Origin: Plenodomus lindquistii | Lineage: Eukaryota > Ascomycota > Dothideomycetes > Pleosporales > Leptosphaeriaceae | Direction of reading: 5' to 3' | Length of the DNA stretch: 64,000 bases | Assembly: GCA_025504975.1 (NCBI GenBank) | Contig: JANUWI010000007.1 | Location: forward strand, 124,001-188,000 | Shown here: positions 21,180 through 31,041 of the stretch, piece by piece | How positions within the stretch are numbered: position 1 is the first letter of the stretch | Layout: every line of letters starts with the position of its first letter | The notes under the pieces: generated by a model | Seen by the model: only the letters and a program-made list of their open reading frames with translations | The model's database searches: none | Told to the model about the DNA's origin: nothing | Program-made: the position numbers and the translations under genes

Positions 21180-21785
21180 GTTGAGTGATAGCTAGGCAAC
21201 CGGGCGGGCAGGAATGTGGAGCCGTGCGCGATCAGCTACCTGCAACATCCTGTCCAAGTGACGTGCAAAATCCGTTTCTGGGAGTGTAGTCGAGCACGCC
21301 GGAACGGACAGGATGCGTAGTGTGCACGTGTAGGTGAATTGCGCGTCTTCACCTGTTCACGTGGCATGCTGTGCTAAACCTAACCCGGTCTAAACATGCT
21401 CTCGCTTGTCTGCGCCTTTCCAATCTTGTCTTCGCGCAGCCACTGCCAAACTTACACTTGGCTTTCCGCCCTCAAAACAGCCACGTTTTGCTTCCATCGA
21501 CTTCCGCTGCGTTCTCTGTTTGCCTGGAGCTGTTAGGTGCTCATGGGGGCCATTGCTCTGACGCTGCAGACGTCGAACTGGTATTCGACCGTCACTGCAG
21601 CTGCAGCGACACACCAATAAACACCACTGCGATCACGCGATTTACATTTAGACGACTACTGCTCTCTGCAGGACCACCGGATGGTCCTCGACACTGTCAA
21701 TTGGCTCTAGGGCCGCAATAACTGGTTCTGGCTCGACATTCCTTCTTCTGCTTGTTCTCTACGCATCGGACGCTCTTTCCACACC
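21180..21785. promoter_or_regulatory. Divergent upstream region with two CACGTG boxes
   Basis: 606 bp between the unknown gene and the eIF2-alpha kinase gene. Two CACGTG palindromes lie at 21325-21330 and 21358-21363, 33 bp apart. Such E-boxes are targets of fungal bHLH factors; their use here is inference. Confidence 0.4.
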
Positions 21786-23861
21786 ATGTCAATGTTTCGC
21801 AGGCCTGGCGACAGCTCATCCTCGTCTTCGTCTTCAGAGGATTCAGATGACGATGTTGAAAATGAAGAGACAGATCCTCTGAAGCGGGATAGCGTTCTGA
21901 CGCGGATCAATACATTGGACTCGGCAAGCTCTGGAGCACCCGTCACAGGAAATGGACCGCCTCGTTTGGCTATGCGGCAGAACTCTGCTCAGGACGTTCG
22001 CGACCTACTTCTCCATTCTTTGCTGGAAGAGCGAACTATCAATCAAGTCGCGCGAAATATGGGTAAAGACCCGTCAGACCCAGATGTGCAACGGATAGGC
22101 CGAGAGGCTTACCAGCAGATCGCCCGCCAATTATCGGAGAATGTTGATGGGCGGTATGCAAGCGACGACATGCAAGGGCATCGAGCTGCAGCAAATGCTG
22201 GTATTAATAGACTTACTCGGGACAACCTGAGCAGGCTAGCTGTGATTCCCGAAGGCGGATCCCAAGCGCTGATGGCTCGGCCACAGAGAGTTGCAGGCGT
22301 CAACCTGCCGCAGCAGCCTGAATCGGGGTTTGACATGTTATCAGGTATATCTGCGCCGACAGAGTTGCACCTGTCTGGCTACCCGGGCCTACAGGTGGAC
22401 CGTTACATGCGCGAGTTTTCTGAACTCGACATGGTTGGTAAGGGTGGGTACGGGAAGGTATACAAAGCCAAGCACAAACTTGATGGGTCACTCTATGCCG
22501 TTAAGAGGATTCCCATCAGTCAAGCAAAACAATCGAGGATTCAAGAGCATGGTCCACAGGAGCTGGAGAGTATGCTAGAAGAAGTTCGCTCACTCGCTCG
22601 ATTTGAGCATGCTAATATTGTGCGATATCACAACGCCTGGCTGGAGTTCACGACTGTCCCATTGGAGGGTTCGGCAGAAGCGGCGGTTCCAGTCATGCGT
22701 ACAGATCGTTTGTTGGAGGAGCGTGCCGCCTTTCCTTCAAGCTCGCCCAATTTGAACAGCTTGCACAGTCAACTCGACAGTCTGTCTTTTGACGATCCTC
22801 GACTGACTACTGATCCCAGCTCTGGCGCTGGTATCGTGTTTGAGTACAGCGACCCAGACGCTGGTATCGAAGAAGCTAGGAGCGATGCGGACAACATCTC
22901 CTTGCGCGAGAGACTCAGAGTCTCGAAGCGGAAGACTCGCCGAGGAAGCCAAGCGAGCCAAGCCACCATTGCTACGATATCATCGACCAAATCTCGGATG
23001 AGCGTGGTGGAAGACGCCGATGAAGACGAGCACGATGATGTCGAGATGATTCCCCGATCACACATGCCGCATTCACATGAAAGGTCTTCGGACATGTCAG
23101 AGAGCATGATTTCGAACAGCGACGGGCCAGCGCACCTAATCCCATCTACCAACCTCGGACCAGTCCTCACTCTCAACGTCCAAATGAGCCTATGCGAGAC
23201 CAATCTCGCTGCCTTCCTATCCTCCGAACGCACTCCCACAACCCAAGCCACCGACCAACACTGTTTCCACCCCTGCATCTCCCTCGAGCTCCTCAACAGC
23301 ATCGTCTCAGGCGTAGACTACCTCCACGCCCAAGGCGTCGTGCACCGCGACCTCAAACCCGCCAACGTCTTCCTCTCCCTATCCACCGCTAGACGCGCGC
23401 CCTACGGCTCCGTCACCCTCTCCGACTGCACACCGTGCGGCAACCGCACAGCCATCCACATGACGCCTCGCATCGGCGACTTTGGCCTCGTCGCCGCACT
23501 AGACGATAGATCACTCGCTTCTGATCCCGACGCCCGACCCGTAGGCACAGAATTGTACCGTCCCCACGGCAGCCCTTGCGTCGTCAGCGAGAAACTCGAT
23601 GTTTTCGCGCTAGGCGTTGTCGCGTTTGAAATGCTGCAAAGGTTTGGGACGCGCATGGAGAGGATTGCGGCGTTGACGGAACTGAGGAGGGGCGTGTTTC
23701 CGAATACGTTTGTGGTGGGGTTGGGGTGTGTGGGGGAGGGGGTGCAGCAGTTGATTGGGGGGATGGTGTGTGCGGATGAGGAGGGGAGGGTGGGGTGTGG
23801 TGAGGTGAAAGAGGAGGTTGGGAGGTTGGTTGGTGTTTTGAAGATGGAGGGTGGGGGGTGA
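21786..23861 (+). CDS. eIF2-alpha kinase, HRI/PEK type
   Basis: A single exon encodes 691 residues. It opens with an acidic Ser-rich tail; residues about 60-100 form a helical NQVARNMG region. The kinase domain starts near residue 212 with the glycine loop GKGGYG (218-223) and the VAIK-type lysine K240 (YAVKRI). A long acidic insert of about 170 residues separates the lobes, as in PERK, HRI and GCN2. The catalytic loop is HRDLKPAN (H520, D522) and the metal loop DFG starts at D565. The LEEVRSLARFEHANIVRYHNAWLE core is typical of eIF2-alpha kinases. No GCN2-like HisRS or RWD domain is present, so it is the HRI-like (Hri1/2, IfkB) member. It would phosphorylate eIF2-alpha under stress and reduce general translation. 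All catalytic residues are present. Confidence 0.9.
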   Translation: MSMFRRPGDSSSSSSSSEDSDDDVENEETDPLKRDSVLTRINTLDSASSGAPVTGNGPPRLAMRQNSAQDVRDLLLHSLLEERTINQVARNMGKDPSDPDVQRIGREAYQQIARQLSENVDGRYASDDMQGHRAAANAGINRLTRDNLSRLAVIPEGGSQALMARPQRVAGVNLPQQPESGFDMLSGISAPTELHLSGYPGLQVDRYMREFSELDMVGKGGYGKVYKAKHKLDGSLYAVKRIPISQAKQSRIQEHGPQELESMLEEVRSLARFEHANIVRYHNAWLEFTTVPLEGSAEAAVPVMRTDRLLEERAAFPSSSPNLNSLHSQLDSLSFDDPRLTTDPSSGAGIVFEYSDPDAGIEEARSDADNISLRERLRVSKRKTRRGSQASQATIATISSTKSRMSVVEDADEDEHDDVEMIPRSHMPHSHERSSDMSESMISNSDGPAHLIPSTNLGPVLTLNVQMSLCETNLAAFLSSERTPTTQATDQHCFHPCISLELLNSIVSGVDYLHAQGVVHRDLKPANVFLSLSTARRAPYGSVTLSDCTPCGNRTAIHMTPRIGDFGLVAALDDRSLASDPDARPVGTELYRPHGSPCVVSEKLDVFALGVVAFEMLQRFGTRMERIAALTELRRGVFPNTFVVGLGCVGEGVQQLIGGMVCADEEGRVGCGEVKEEVGRLVGVLKMEGGG

Positions 23862-24408
23862 TGCGATTCTCGTGGGGTGTGTTGTGTTGTGTTGTGTGGT
23901 TGGTTGGTGACATTTCTGAGAGATTAAGAGTAGAAATGACGATGTAGTCGTAGGAGTTATACCCTTGAGCATGGAGCTGAAGCAAATGTTATTTATTACT
24001 TGGTATGAATGGTTCATGACGGACCTTCCCACAAGACTCGCAGATTCATCACGTTGAAGTCTGTTATCACTTGCACAAAGCATATGCAGCACCATTTGAG
24101 AAGAGCTTGAAAGATGGTCTATTGGACCATATGGAGTTTCCAATCTATATGCAATGCAATGTCAAGCCATACATGCACCCTATACATGTCTGGATTCAGA
24201 AATCCCCATGTAAATTCCCAATACCAATGCGAGAAGAATATGCAAATCCAAATAAGGAAAAACGCAAAAAAATAAAATAAACGCCAACCCAACGCTATGC
24301 AAAAAGGAAACCAACAACAACAGTCAAACCCAGAAGAGTAAGAAAGAAAAAGAAAGAAATCCATCCAAGCTCTCACATATTTACACCTTCATCAAAATTA
24401 ATGTCAAT
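23862..24408. other. Intergenic between converging genes, with a short TGTTG repeat
   Basis: 547 bp between the stops of the kinase and the Mch1-like gene. It holds a GTGTT-type pentamer run at about 23878-23895 and A-rich sequence at 24240-24360. No gene or RNA was seen. Confidence 0.45.
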
Positions 24409-26301
24409 TTACACAGCAACACCCCTCGTAACCCACCCGCCAGGCCCTCTCCACGCCCAAGCCCAAAGTCCCATGGCAACCCACACACTAACCGCCATGG
24501 CCCAAAACGTGCTCTCATAGCACTGCTTCCCATGACACAGGACCTCATCCGCGCCCTGCTCCCCTTGTTCGCCCAACCCCGCAGCCCGCTGATACACCAT
24601 TGCGTACACTGCGCCCCAAAGCGTCGCACCAGCCGCAGGCGTCATAGCCAAGATGCCCCAATTTGTGCCAAAGTTTTCCACACCCCAGACTACGCTTACG
24701 ACGATGGGGGTTAGACTGAAGACGGCGCCGTAGCCTGCGCCGATGAGGGCGGAGACGGCGGCGAAGCGCTGGGCGTGGTTTTGTACCCAGCCGCTTGCTA
24801 AGAGGACTTGCCCGAGAGACAGAATAAAGGCAAAGGAGAGGAGGAAGGTGATGCGGGATACGGTGAAGCGTTTTGGTCGGGCGGTTTCGTCGGGTAGGGC
24901 TAAGGAGGAAAAGGAGTTTGCGAGAGATTCTGGACCGCGGCGGTGTTGGTGCGAGACAGAGGTTGGGGCGAGAATGTCGGATAAGGTGCCGGTGAGGAGG
25001 CGAGCGAGGGTGGAGGTTAGGGCTACGATGGAGACGTGGGTTGCGGGAGATGTGTTTGCAGAGACGTGGGGTGGGGTCAGGGTATTGATTATGGTGCCGA
25101 GATTGTTGATGAAGGCTTCACCGGGGCCGGTGACGAGGAAGAAGCCCGCGGCTAGCCACCACATTGTGGGGTCCATGATGTAGCGGCGGGTCTCTTCGTT
25201 GAGGAGCCATGTCTTTTTGCGGGCTTCCTCTTCGTGTTTGGCTTTGAGGCGCTCGGCTTCGGACTGCAAGAAGTCAAAGGTCGAGTCGGAGAGGTCTTGG
25301 GTGGACATTGTGCCGTAGCCGTGGTGGTGGGCGGCTTGGGTGAAGAACTCGTCGCGTTGGAGAAGGCCGGAGCGTTCGAGCTCGTCGACGGCTTCGTCAA
25401 TCATTTCCTCCTCATCCATGATGCGCAGGGTGAAGAAGCCAATAGTGCCGACGCAGAGGAGGAGAATGCCGAGGAAGAGGAAGAAACGGAAGACGTCGAC
25501 GTCGCCTTTGCTGCCGTCGGGGTTCTTCTCGTAGAGGATGCGGCTGCCGACCTGGCTCTGCCACATGCCACTGAGGCCAAAGGCGGCAATGGGGACGGCA
25601 AGTGCGACGCCCTTTGCATTTCCACGGCCAAAGTTCTTGGCGCAGGTGGTGACGGCGGAGAGGTACATGCAGCTGGTGCCCATGCCGATGAGGGCAAAGG
25701 CCGTGACCATGACGCCAAAGGGCCAGCCATGGCCTCCAGCGGATGGCGGAGGACCGCTCTGGTAGGCGAATGCAGCCAGGAGGTAGCCCAGGCCAAAGAG
25801 AAGGCCCGAGAGAGCAGAGGGTGCGCCCGGCCCCAGGCGGTCGCAGAGGTAGCCGAAGATGGGGACCAGCAGGTACAGGCCGAGCTCTGCGCCAATGGAG
25901 ACGATGTTGACCTGGACCTGGGTGTAGTGCAGCTTGGACTGGAACAGGTGGCCGTAGAGCGAGTATGCCGTGATGCTGCCGGCGCACAGGCAGTTGACAA
26001 TGGCCCAGGCGAAGCTCAGCCAGCGGAGGGCGGCGCGCTGCATCTTGAGGCGGTCGCGCTCGTAGATGCCCTCGGCGACCTGCTCGAAGAAGCTGCCGGC
26101 GTAGCTTGTGTCCTGGCTGTTGGGCTGGGAGCCGGCGTCGCTCGAGTCGGGGGCAAGCAACGGGCGGCGCGGCGAGCGTGAAGGCGCGTACTCGAGCTTG
26201 TCAATGTGGTTGTTGTGGTGGTGGTGGTGGTGGTGGCTGTGGTGGTGGGTAGAGAAGGTGGTGCCATTGCCGCTGTTCCGCTTGGAGGACGAGGCGGACA
26301 T
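24409..26301 (-). CDS. mch1: Mch1-like major facilitator transporter
   Basis: A single exon; with the ATG at 26301 it encodes 630 residues. An earlier in-frame ATG exists at 26676, but the added residues are low-complexity and derive from the G-rich repeat, so I reject it. The N-terminal tail has a run of histidines (about residues 19-31). Twelve membrane helices start with SFAWAIVNCLCAGSITAYSL, include the MFS motif region FGYLCDRLGPG, and continue after a long central loop with TGPGEAFINNLGTII, which is typical of the Mch1 family (monocarboxylate-transporter homologues, vacuolar membrane in yeast). The transported substrate is not established. It is divergent from RRP42. Confidence 0.88.
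   Translation of the reverse strand: MSASSSKRNSGNGTTFSTHHHSHHHHHHHNNHIDKLEYAPSRSPRRPLLAPDSSDAGSQPNSQDTSYAGSFFEQVAEGIYERDRLKMQRAALRWLSFAWAIVNCLCAGSITAYSLYGHLFQSKLHYTQVQVNIVSIGAELGLYLLVPIFGYLCDRLGPGAPSALSGLLFGLGYLLAAFAYQSGPPPSAGGHGWPFGVMVTAFALIGMGTSCMYLSAVTTCAKNFGRGNAKGVALAVPIAAFGLSGMWQSQVGSRILYEKNPDGSKGDVDVFRFFLFLGILLLCVGTIGFFTLRIMDEEEMIDEAVDELERSGLLQRDEFFTQAAHHHGYGTMSTQDLSDSTFDFLQSEAERLKAKHEEEARKKTWLLNEETRRYIMDPTMWWLAAGFFLVTGPGEAFINNLGTIINTLTPPHVSANTSPATHVSIVALTSTLARLLTGTLSDILAPTSVSHQHRRGPESLANSFSSLALPDETARPKRFTVSRITFLLSFAFILSLGQVLLASGWVQNHAQRFAAVSALIGAGYGAVFSLTPIVVSVVWGVENFGTNWGILAMTPAAGATLWGAVYAMVYQRAAGLGEQGEQGADEVLCHGKQCYESTFWAMAVSVWVAMGLWAWAWRGPGGWVTRGVAV
26215..26235. repeat. (GTG)7 trinucleotide run coding for polyhistidine
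   Basis: Seven uninterrupted GTG units on the plus strand, read as CAC histidine codons in the Mch1-like gene. Flanking GTG/TGT units extend the histidine-rich block to about 26205-26249. Confidence 0.9.
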
Positions 26302-26890
26302 GGCTGGCTGGCCGGGCGGGCGGGCTGCGTCACCTGGCTGCGTGTGACGGAGGGGGGAGGGGGCACGGGGGACGGGGGACGGGGGACGGGGGACGGGGGA
26401 CGGGGCGCGTGTGTGGGTGGGTGGGTAGCCTGGGTGCTGGGTGACAGGGTGGCGTGGGCGGTACAAGTATGTAGCAGCTGCTCTACGAGGCCAATGCCGA
26501 CAATGGCAATACCATGGCTGGACAGGCCTGCAGGAATATATGCCCCCAACTGGGCGATGTGTGCATGTGGGTAGAAGGAGTACAGAGCACAGAGAGCACA
26601 GAGAGCACCGAAACAGGCGGAAATGAGGGTAGTGACGAGTCTCTCCGGGGCAGCACGAGCAGGCGGTCAAGCTCACTTGTCACTGTGCACACCCGTCCAA
26701 TGGCAATGGCCGCCCGTGGCTAGGCTGGCTAGGCTGGCTAGGCGGGCCCCCCGCAAAACAATTGTTCACCACGCGCAAGCAAACACCGCGTGCGCCCCCC
26801 GTCCAGCTGCCGCCCGTCCACGTCGTCCACGTCGTCCACACACCCTCCAGTTCCCAGCTGCTGCTGCCGCCAATACTTGCCGCCCTCGCC
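26302..26890. promoter_or_regulatory. Divergent promoter of Mch1-like and Rrp42 genes
   Basis: 589 bp between the two start codons. It contains the G-rich heptamer array at 26352-26405, and a run of GGCTGGCTA units at 26717-26743 on the Rrp42 side. No TATA-like element stands out. Confidence 0.5.
26352..26405. repeat. G-rich GGGGGAC heptamer array, G-quadruplex candidate
   Basis: Five perfect GGGGGAC units at 26367-26401 plus a final GGGG, preceded by two more G runs at 26352-26357 and 26359-26363. G runs of five separated by two-base loops meet the usual G-quadruplex rule on the plus strand. The array lies 51-104 bp upstream of the Mch1-like ATG and would be C-rich in that transcript. Confidence 0.88.
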
Positions 26891-28017
26891 ATGGCGCCCC
26901 AGCAGGCTCTCGTCAACCTCTCGCCCGCCGAGCTGTCGTTTCTGCGCTCCTCGCTGGCCCAGAAGCCCCCCATTCGCCTCGATGTCACCAAAGGCCCCCG
27001 CGACTTTCGCTCCATGCGCGCAGAGTACGACGTCCTGCCCAGCGCAAATGGCAGTGCGCGCATCGCCCTCGAGGACGGCACCGAGGCCCTGGTAGGCGTC
27101 AAGGCCGAGGTCGAGACGTCGCCGCAGCGGCCAACTCTGGGCGCGCAAGCCGACGTGCGCATGGGGAATGGCCACGACGACGAGAGCAAGGGCAAGGGCC
27201 AAAACTCGTGGCTGGAGATGAGCGTCCAAGTGCCAGGCTTCCGCGACGAGGATGCGCTGCCTGTGTTCCTCTCGTCCATGCTTACCGAGAGCCTGCTTGC
27301 CAGTGGAGCGCTCAAGGACCGTTTGTACATCAACCGACGGTTCCACTGGAAGCTCTACGTTGATGTAGGCCATCCCATCTCTACTGCATGATAGTCCACT
27401 GACACGACTAGATCCTCCTCCTCTCTCCACCCCTCTCCTACCCACTCGCCCTCCTCTCCATGACCACCCACCTCGCCCTCCTCACCACACACCTCCCCGC
27501 CCTCAAGTCAGAACGGGACGAGGATCCCCTCTTCGATGACGACTGGGACGCCGCCGTGCCCCTCTACCCCAAGAGCACTGGCCCATACTCCTTCATACCC
27601 TCAATAGGCAAGCCGCCCATTGTAGTCCTCGCCATGGCAGTCGGCGACAACATCATCTTCGATCCTGCAAAGGAAGAGCTCGCAGTCGCAGACGCAGTCC
27701 TCGCAATCGCCTGCACAAATTCGCCTACCTCATCTACTGGCGCGCGTATAGTATCAATCCGCACAATTGACCCTCCATCACATCTCACCCCACCCGGTGT
27801 GCCCAATTCGATGAACTCTGCAACCGGTGGCACAGTACCAACTTCCATGGCAGATGCCCTTACACAACGCGAACTGCTCGCGGCCTCGGGCGTTTGGACA
27901 CCTCCGCGTGGAGGCATGAAGCGTAGCCTGATATCGCAAGTCACCAAGATGGTCGTCGAGAGCGGAGGAATAGCCGAAGAAGTCATCGGTGCCTTGGCTG
28001 CCATTGAAGTGGGCTGA
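26891..28017 (+). CDS. rrp42: Exosome core subunit Rrp42 (RNase PH-like)
   Basis: Exons 26891..27364 and 27412..28017 are joined in phase 0 across a 47 bp intron (GTAGGC donor, ACTAG acceptor) and encode 359 residues. The N-terminus LSPAELSFLRSSLAQKPPIRL and the RNase PH-fold core (RLYINRRFHWKLYVD then ILLLSPPLSYPLALLSMTTH) match Rrp42/EXOSC7. The second domain has FIPSIGKPPIVVLAMAVGDN and ends in a helix, SQVTKMVVESGGIAEEVI. In eukaryotes this subunit is part of the catalytically inactive six-member ring that channels RNA to Rrp44 in nucleus and cytoplasm. The ATG chosen has the family-like start; upstream sequence in the same frame is low-complexity. Confidence 0.92.
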
Positions 28018-28786
28018 AGTCACAAAAACTCTACTGCAAGATTTGTTAGCCCAAAAATAGTGCACCAAGATACCCCGCAAAAACGCCATCGCCAATCACA
28101 GATCGGCGGTAAGCCATTTTCCAAGCAGGAAAGCAAGGGTCGGTTTTCCCAGTATAGAAGCGTTCCTCGCACCCGGTACCGGGGTTCCATCCAGATTGTG
28201 GCCCAGAGATGAGCTCATCATTAAAGTTTAGGTCCGCAGATGAGTTTGCTTCGTCCGAGAATCAAGAAGCATGCGTCCAAGCATCCAACACATTGTCGTC
28301 ATACTGTACCATAGTCTCGTCTCTTCTAGTGTATCCAAATTCCTCATAGCCGGGAATGTATGCACTATACGTTTCATCTCACCGTAGCGTTCCAGAAAAA
28401 ACAATACCTATGCAGGTACAACCACTATAAACTTCGTTTCCTGGTCCGTCCAATAACTTAGGGTTCCACCACATGGGGCTAGCGAGATTGCCCTGCAGGT
28501 GTCAGCTGCATCCTGCAACACCACGCAAGCCTCCACTCCTGAACAACTCGCTCACTCCTCAACGGCCCTCGCTGGAAATTCCTGACACTGCTAGCATTTC
28601 ATGGAAAGAGCTTGGAATCCTCTGAGAAAAGAGCTGGGATTTTCCGGAGTAAAACTTACCCCGCGCTAAACGCCACAAGGCTGTGCCGTGTGTAAACCGC
28701 CGTCTCAGTATCCGAGGGAACAACTGGACAAACTGTGCCATCCAAAGTCAAAAATCATTAACCCACCCATAACGACAAGAGAAGCC
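28018..28786. other. Intergenic, no gene seen
   Basis: 769 bp between Rrp42 and the F-box gene. Only short open frames, no repeat or RNA gene was seen. Confidence 0.45.
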
Positions 28787-29818
28787 ATGGATACCACTCA
28801 ACCCCCCTCAACATCTCACTTTTCCTTCACCCGCTTCTCCGAGAAAATCCGCGACTCGACCAAACGGAAGCACTCGCACTCTCACACCCACACCGCCAAC
28901 CCCAGCATCGACATCTCAACCTCAACATCCAACCCCGCCACCACAAAACCCACCCACAAGGTCTCCAACTCGCAATCCCAATCCCACAGCCAACACATCC
29001 ACATCTACAACAAATCCTCCCTCAGCATCCCAGACCCAGACGCCCTCTCCCTCCTCTCAAACTCCTCGGACCCAAACACAACCACCCAACACCTCGACCC
29101 ACCCCGGGACCGGCGCCGCTCCAGCGTCGCAAACTACACCTCGCACATCCGGTCCCTCTTCACCCCTTCACCCTCACACTCGCACTCTTCCCGAAGCCAC
29201 CCCCCACCCCCAACCCTCCTCACGCTCCCCACCGAACTCCTCAACAAAATCCTGTCCTTCTTACCATTCTACACCCTCCTCCATGCCCGCAGCATCTCCG
29301 TCCTCTTCGCGCGGTTAATCCCAGGTTCCTGCCCTCTCCTCGCAGAACAATTATATCTCCGTCCGTCCCGCAGTCTACAAATCTACGCCATGGTCCCCGC
29401 AACATTCGAATTAGACATGGATGTCTCCACGCGCAGTATCGAAGATGGGGTGCAACCCCCAGGAGTCAGAATTAGCAAAGGTGTACGTCGCGATGTGACG
29501 TTAACGCGCAAGACCATGGGCTTGATTCGCATGAGCGAGGAAATCGTGTTTCATCCTGTTGTTGTCGAGTTTAATTCTTGGATTGGGAAGGTGTGGTTTA
29601 GGGATTCGGCGGTGAGAGGTGTAGGGTGGGGGGGTGTGAGGGAGAGTTGGCGCGATATGCTGGTTAGTATGCCGCCGTTGAGGGAGATGAGGATTCGGCA
29701 TGCGAGGACTAGGGCGGTGATTAGTTTGATTACGGTGGGGGAGGAGGAGGGGGAAGGGATTACGTTGGGCATGGTGTTTGATGCGCTGGGGGTGTGGGCG
29801 GTGGGGAAGGAGAGTTGA
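28787..29818 (+). CDS. F-box protein
   Basis: A single exon encodes 343 residues from the ATG at 28787 (GCCATGG context). The first 140 residues are Ser/Thr/His/Pro-rich and look disordered. Residues 144-178 are an F-box, LTLPTELLNKILSFLPFYTL followed by ARSISVLFARLI, which would bind Skp1. The C-terminal 160 residues have mixed strands and helices with no WD40, LRR or other named substrate-binding repeat. It is probably a substrate receptor of an SCF ubiquitin ligase; the target is unknown. Codon use shifts from C-ending in the first half to G-ending in the last 350 bp, without any break in frame. Confidence 0.8.
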   Translation: MDTTQPPSTSHFSFTRFSEKIRDSTKRKHSHSHTHTANPSIDISTSTSNPATTKPTHKVSNSQSQSHSQHIHIYNKSSLSIPDPDALSLLSNSSDPNTTTQHLDPPRDRRRSSVANYTSHIRSLFTPSPSHSHSSRSHPPPPTLLTLPTELLNKILSFLPFYTLLHARSISVLFARLIPGSCPLLAEQLYLRPSRSLQIYAMVPATFELDMDVSTRSIEDGVQPPGVRISKGVRRDVTLTRKTMGLIRMSEEIVFHPVVVEFNSWIGKVWFRDSAVRGVGWGGVRESWRDMLVSMPPLREMRIRHARTRAVISLITVGEEEGEGITLGMVFDALGVWAVGKES

Positions 29819-31041
29819 GGGGGTGAAGAGGGGGGTTTTATGTAGGGTTGTGGTGGGACTGGAGTATTGGTGTTTTATGGCGCTTTGAAATGGGCACATA
29901 GGTGGCGTTGCTTGCGCATACGGGCATGGTCATGGGAATAGAGCTGGCCTCTTCTTTCGTGTGGCGTACAGGGTGTCTTTTGTAGATATAGGCTATTGCA
30001 TGCAGATGAGTGGGCGTTGAATGCAATTTTGCTGTCGAGTTGGGTGCATGCAGGTTACATGTCTTGTTACAAACTGTATGTATAAAAAGAATGCAAGACA
30101 AGCTGCCTCTTGTAGTAGGAAAGGGTGTTAACATGTCTTATTATAAGTGATGAGGTAGACGCAGAGGTATAGCAAGTAAAAAAGCATTTAGTACTAAATA
30201 AAAAGAGAGAGGTGGGGAAGAAGAACAAAAGAAATAAACAGACAAACACAAAGCAGATGGGAGATAGGGAGGGCATGTCCGCATGGAAGGAATGGAAAGA
30301 ATATGTGATTAATTAATTAGAGAGGCAGCATGCAAAAAGAACACTAAAAAAAAAAAGACAAAAATACCAGTCGATATACCAGCCCGCCACACATCTTCCA
30401 ACCTACAACGGGAGTAATCCAGCGCCGCCGTCCCGTGGTGAATGCCCGACTGCGGAATTGCTTCCCTCGTCAAATTGCATTCATTGCTTAGGTCCTTCCA
30501 GCATCACTGGTTACCCAAGTGAGTGGATTAATGAGGACACCACGAGACTCGAACTGGGCTCCTGTTGAGGTGAGAGCAGGGAGGTGTGTGGGGATGACGG
30601 TACACCTTCTGGTGATGACCCGTTACAGGTGGCAAATTTTCAGATTATAGATAATATATTGGTAATGGAATTGAGGTAGAGGTCTGGTGATACGTCGGTC
30701 GTTGTGTTGATAAAGAGGTGGGGTAACACGTTGCAATGGATTCACTAAGCGGAGGCTAGCACGCCGCATTTGATTGTGCGGACGGGGCTTGCGGAAGCGA
30801 GGGAGGCAGGGGTCGCGCCTTCTGCAGGCGCTGAGATTGGTCCGAGCTCACGACTTTGAGCTGAATCGTGTTTACCATTTGTGATATCCCATCTCTCCAT
30901 TATTCTTACCAACCAGCGTTCGCATTCCTTAACAGATCGTATTTCACCGTTTGATTCACTTCGACGTTTCCTCTGCCAGACCTCTTATTCGTTGTCGAGA
31001 TCCTCGCCAAGACAAATGTTTGCATAAAGAGCACATCTAGC
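29819..31041. other. Intergenic, no firm gene
   Basis: 1.2 kb between the F-box gene and the zinc-finger gene. It includes an AT-rich stretch at 30130-30370. On the minus strand two short open segments can be joined into a 32-residue frame (see findings), but this is not supported enough to call. Confidence 0.4.

Noticed and set aside
19969..21195. 408-codon open frame antisense to the disordered unknown gene
   Set aside because: It mirrors the coding gene almost exactly. Its product is Ser/Gly/Arg-rich with no domain, as expected from codon bias on the opposite strand.
26302..26676. N-terminal extension of the Mch1-like protein from the ATG at 26676
   Set aside because: The added 125 residues are low-complexity and come from the G-rich heptamer array; the ATG at 26301 gives a normal family length.
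30535..30570. T-arm-like sequence (CAGTTCGAGTC on the minus strand)
   Set aside because: Flanking bases do not form a five-pair T stem, and there is no anticodon or acceptor arm nearby.
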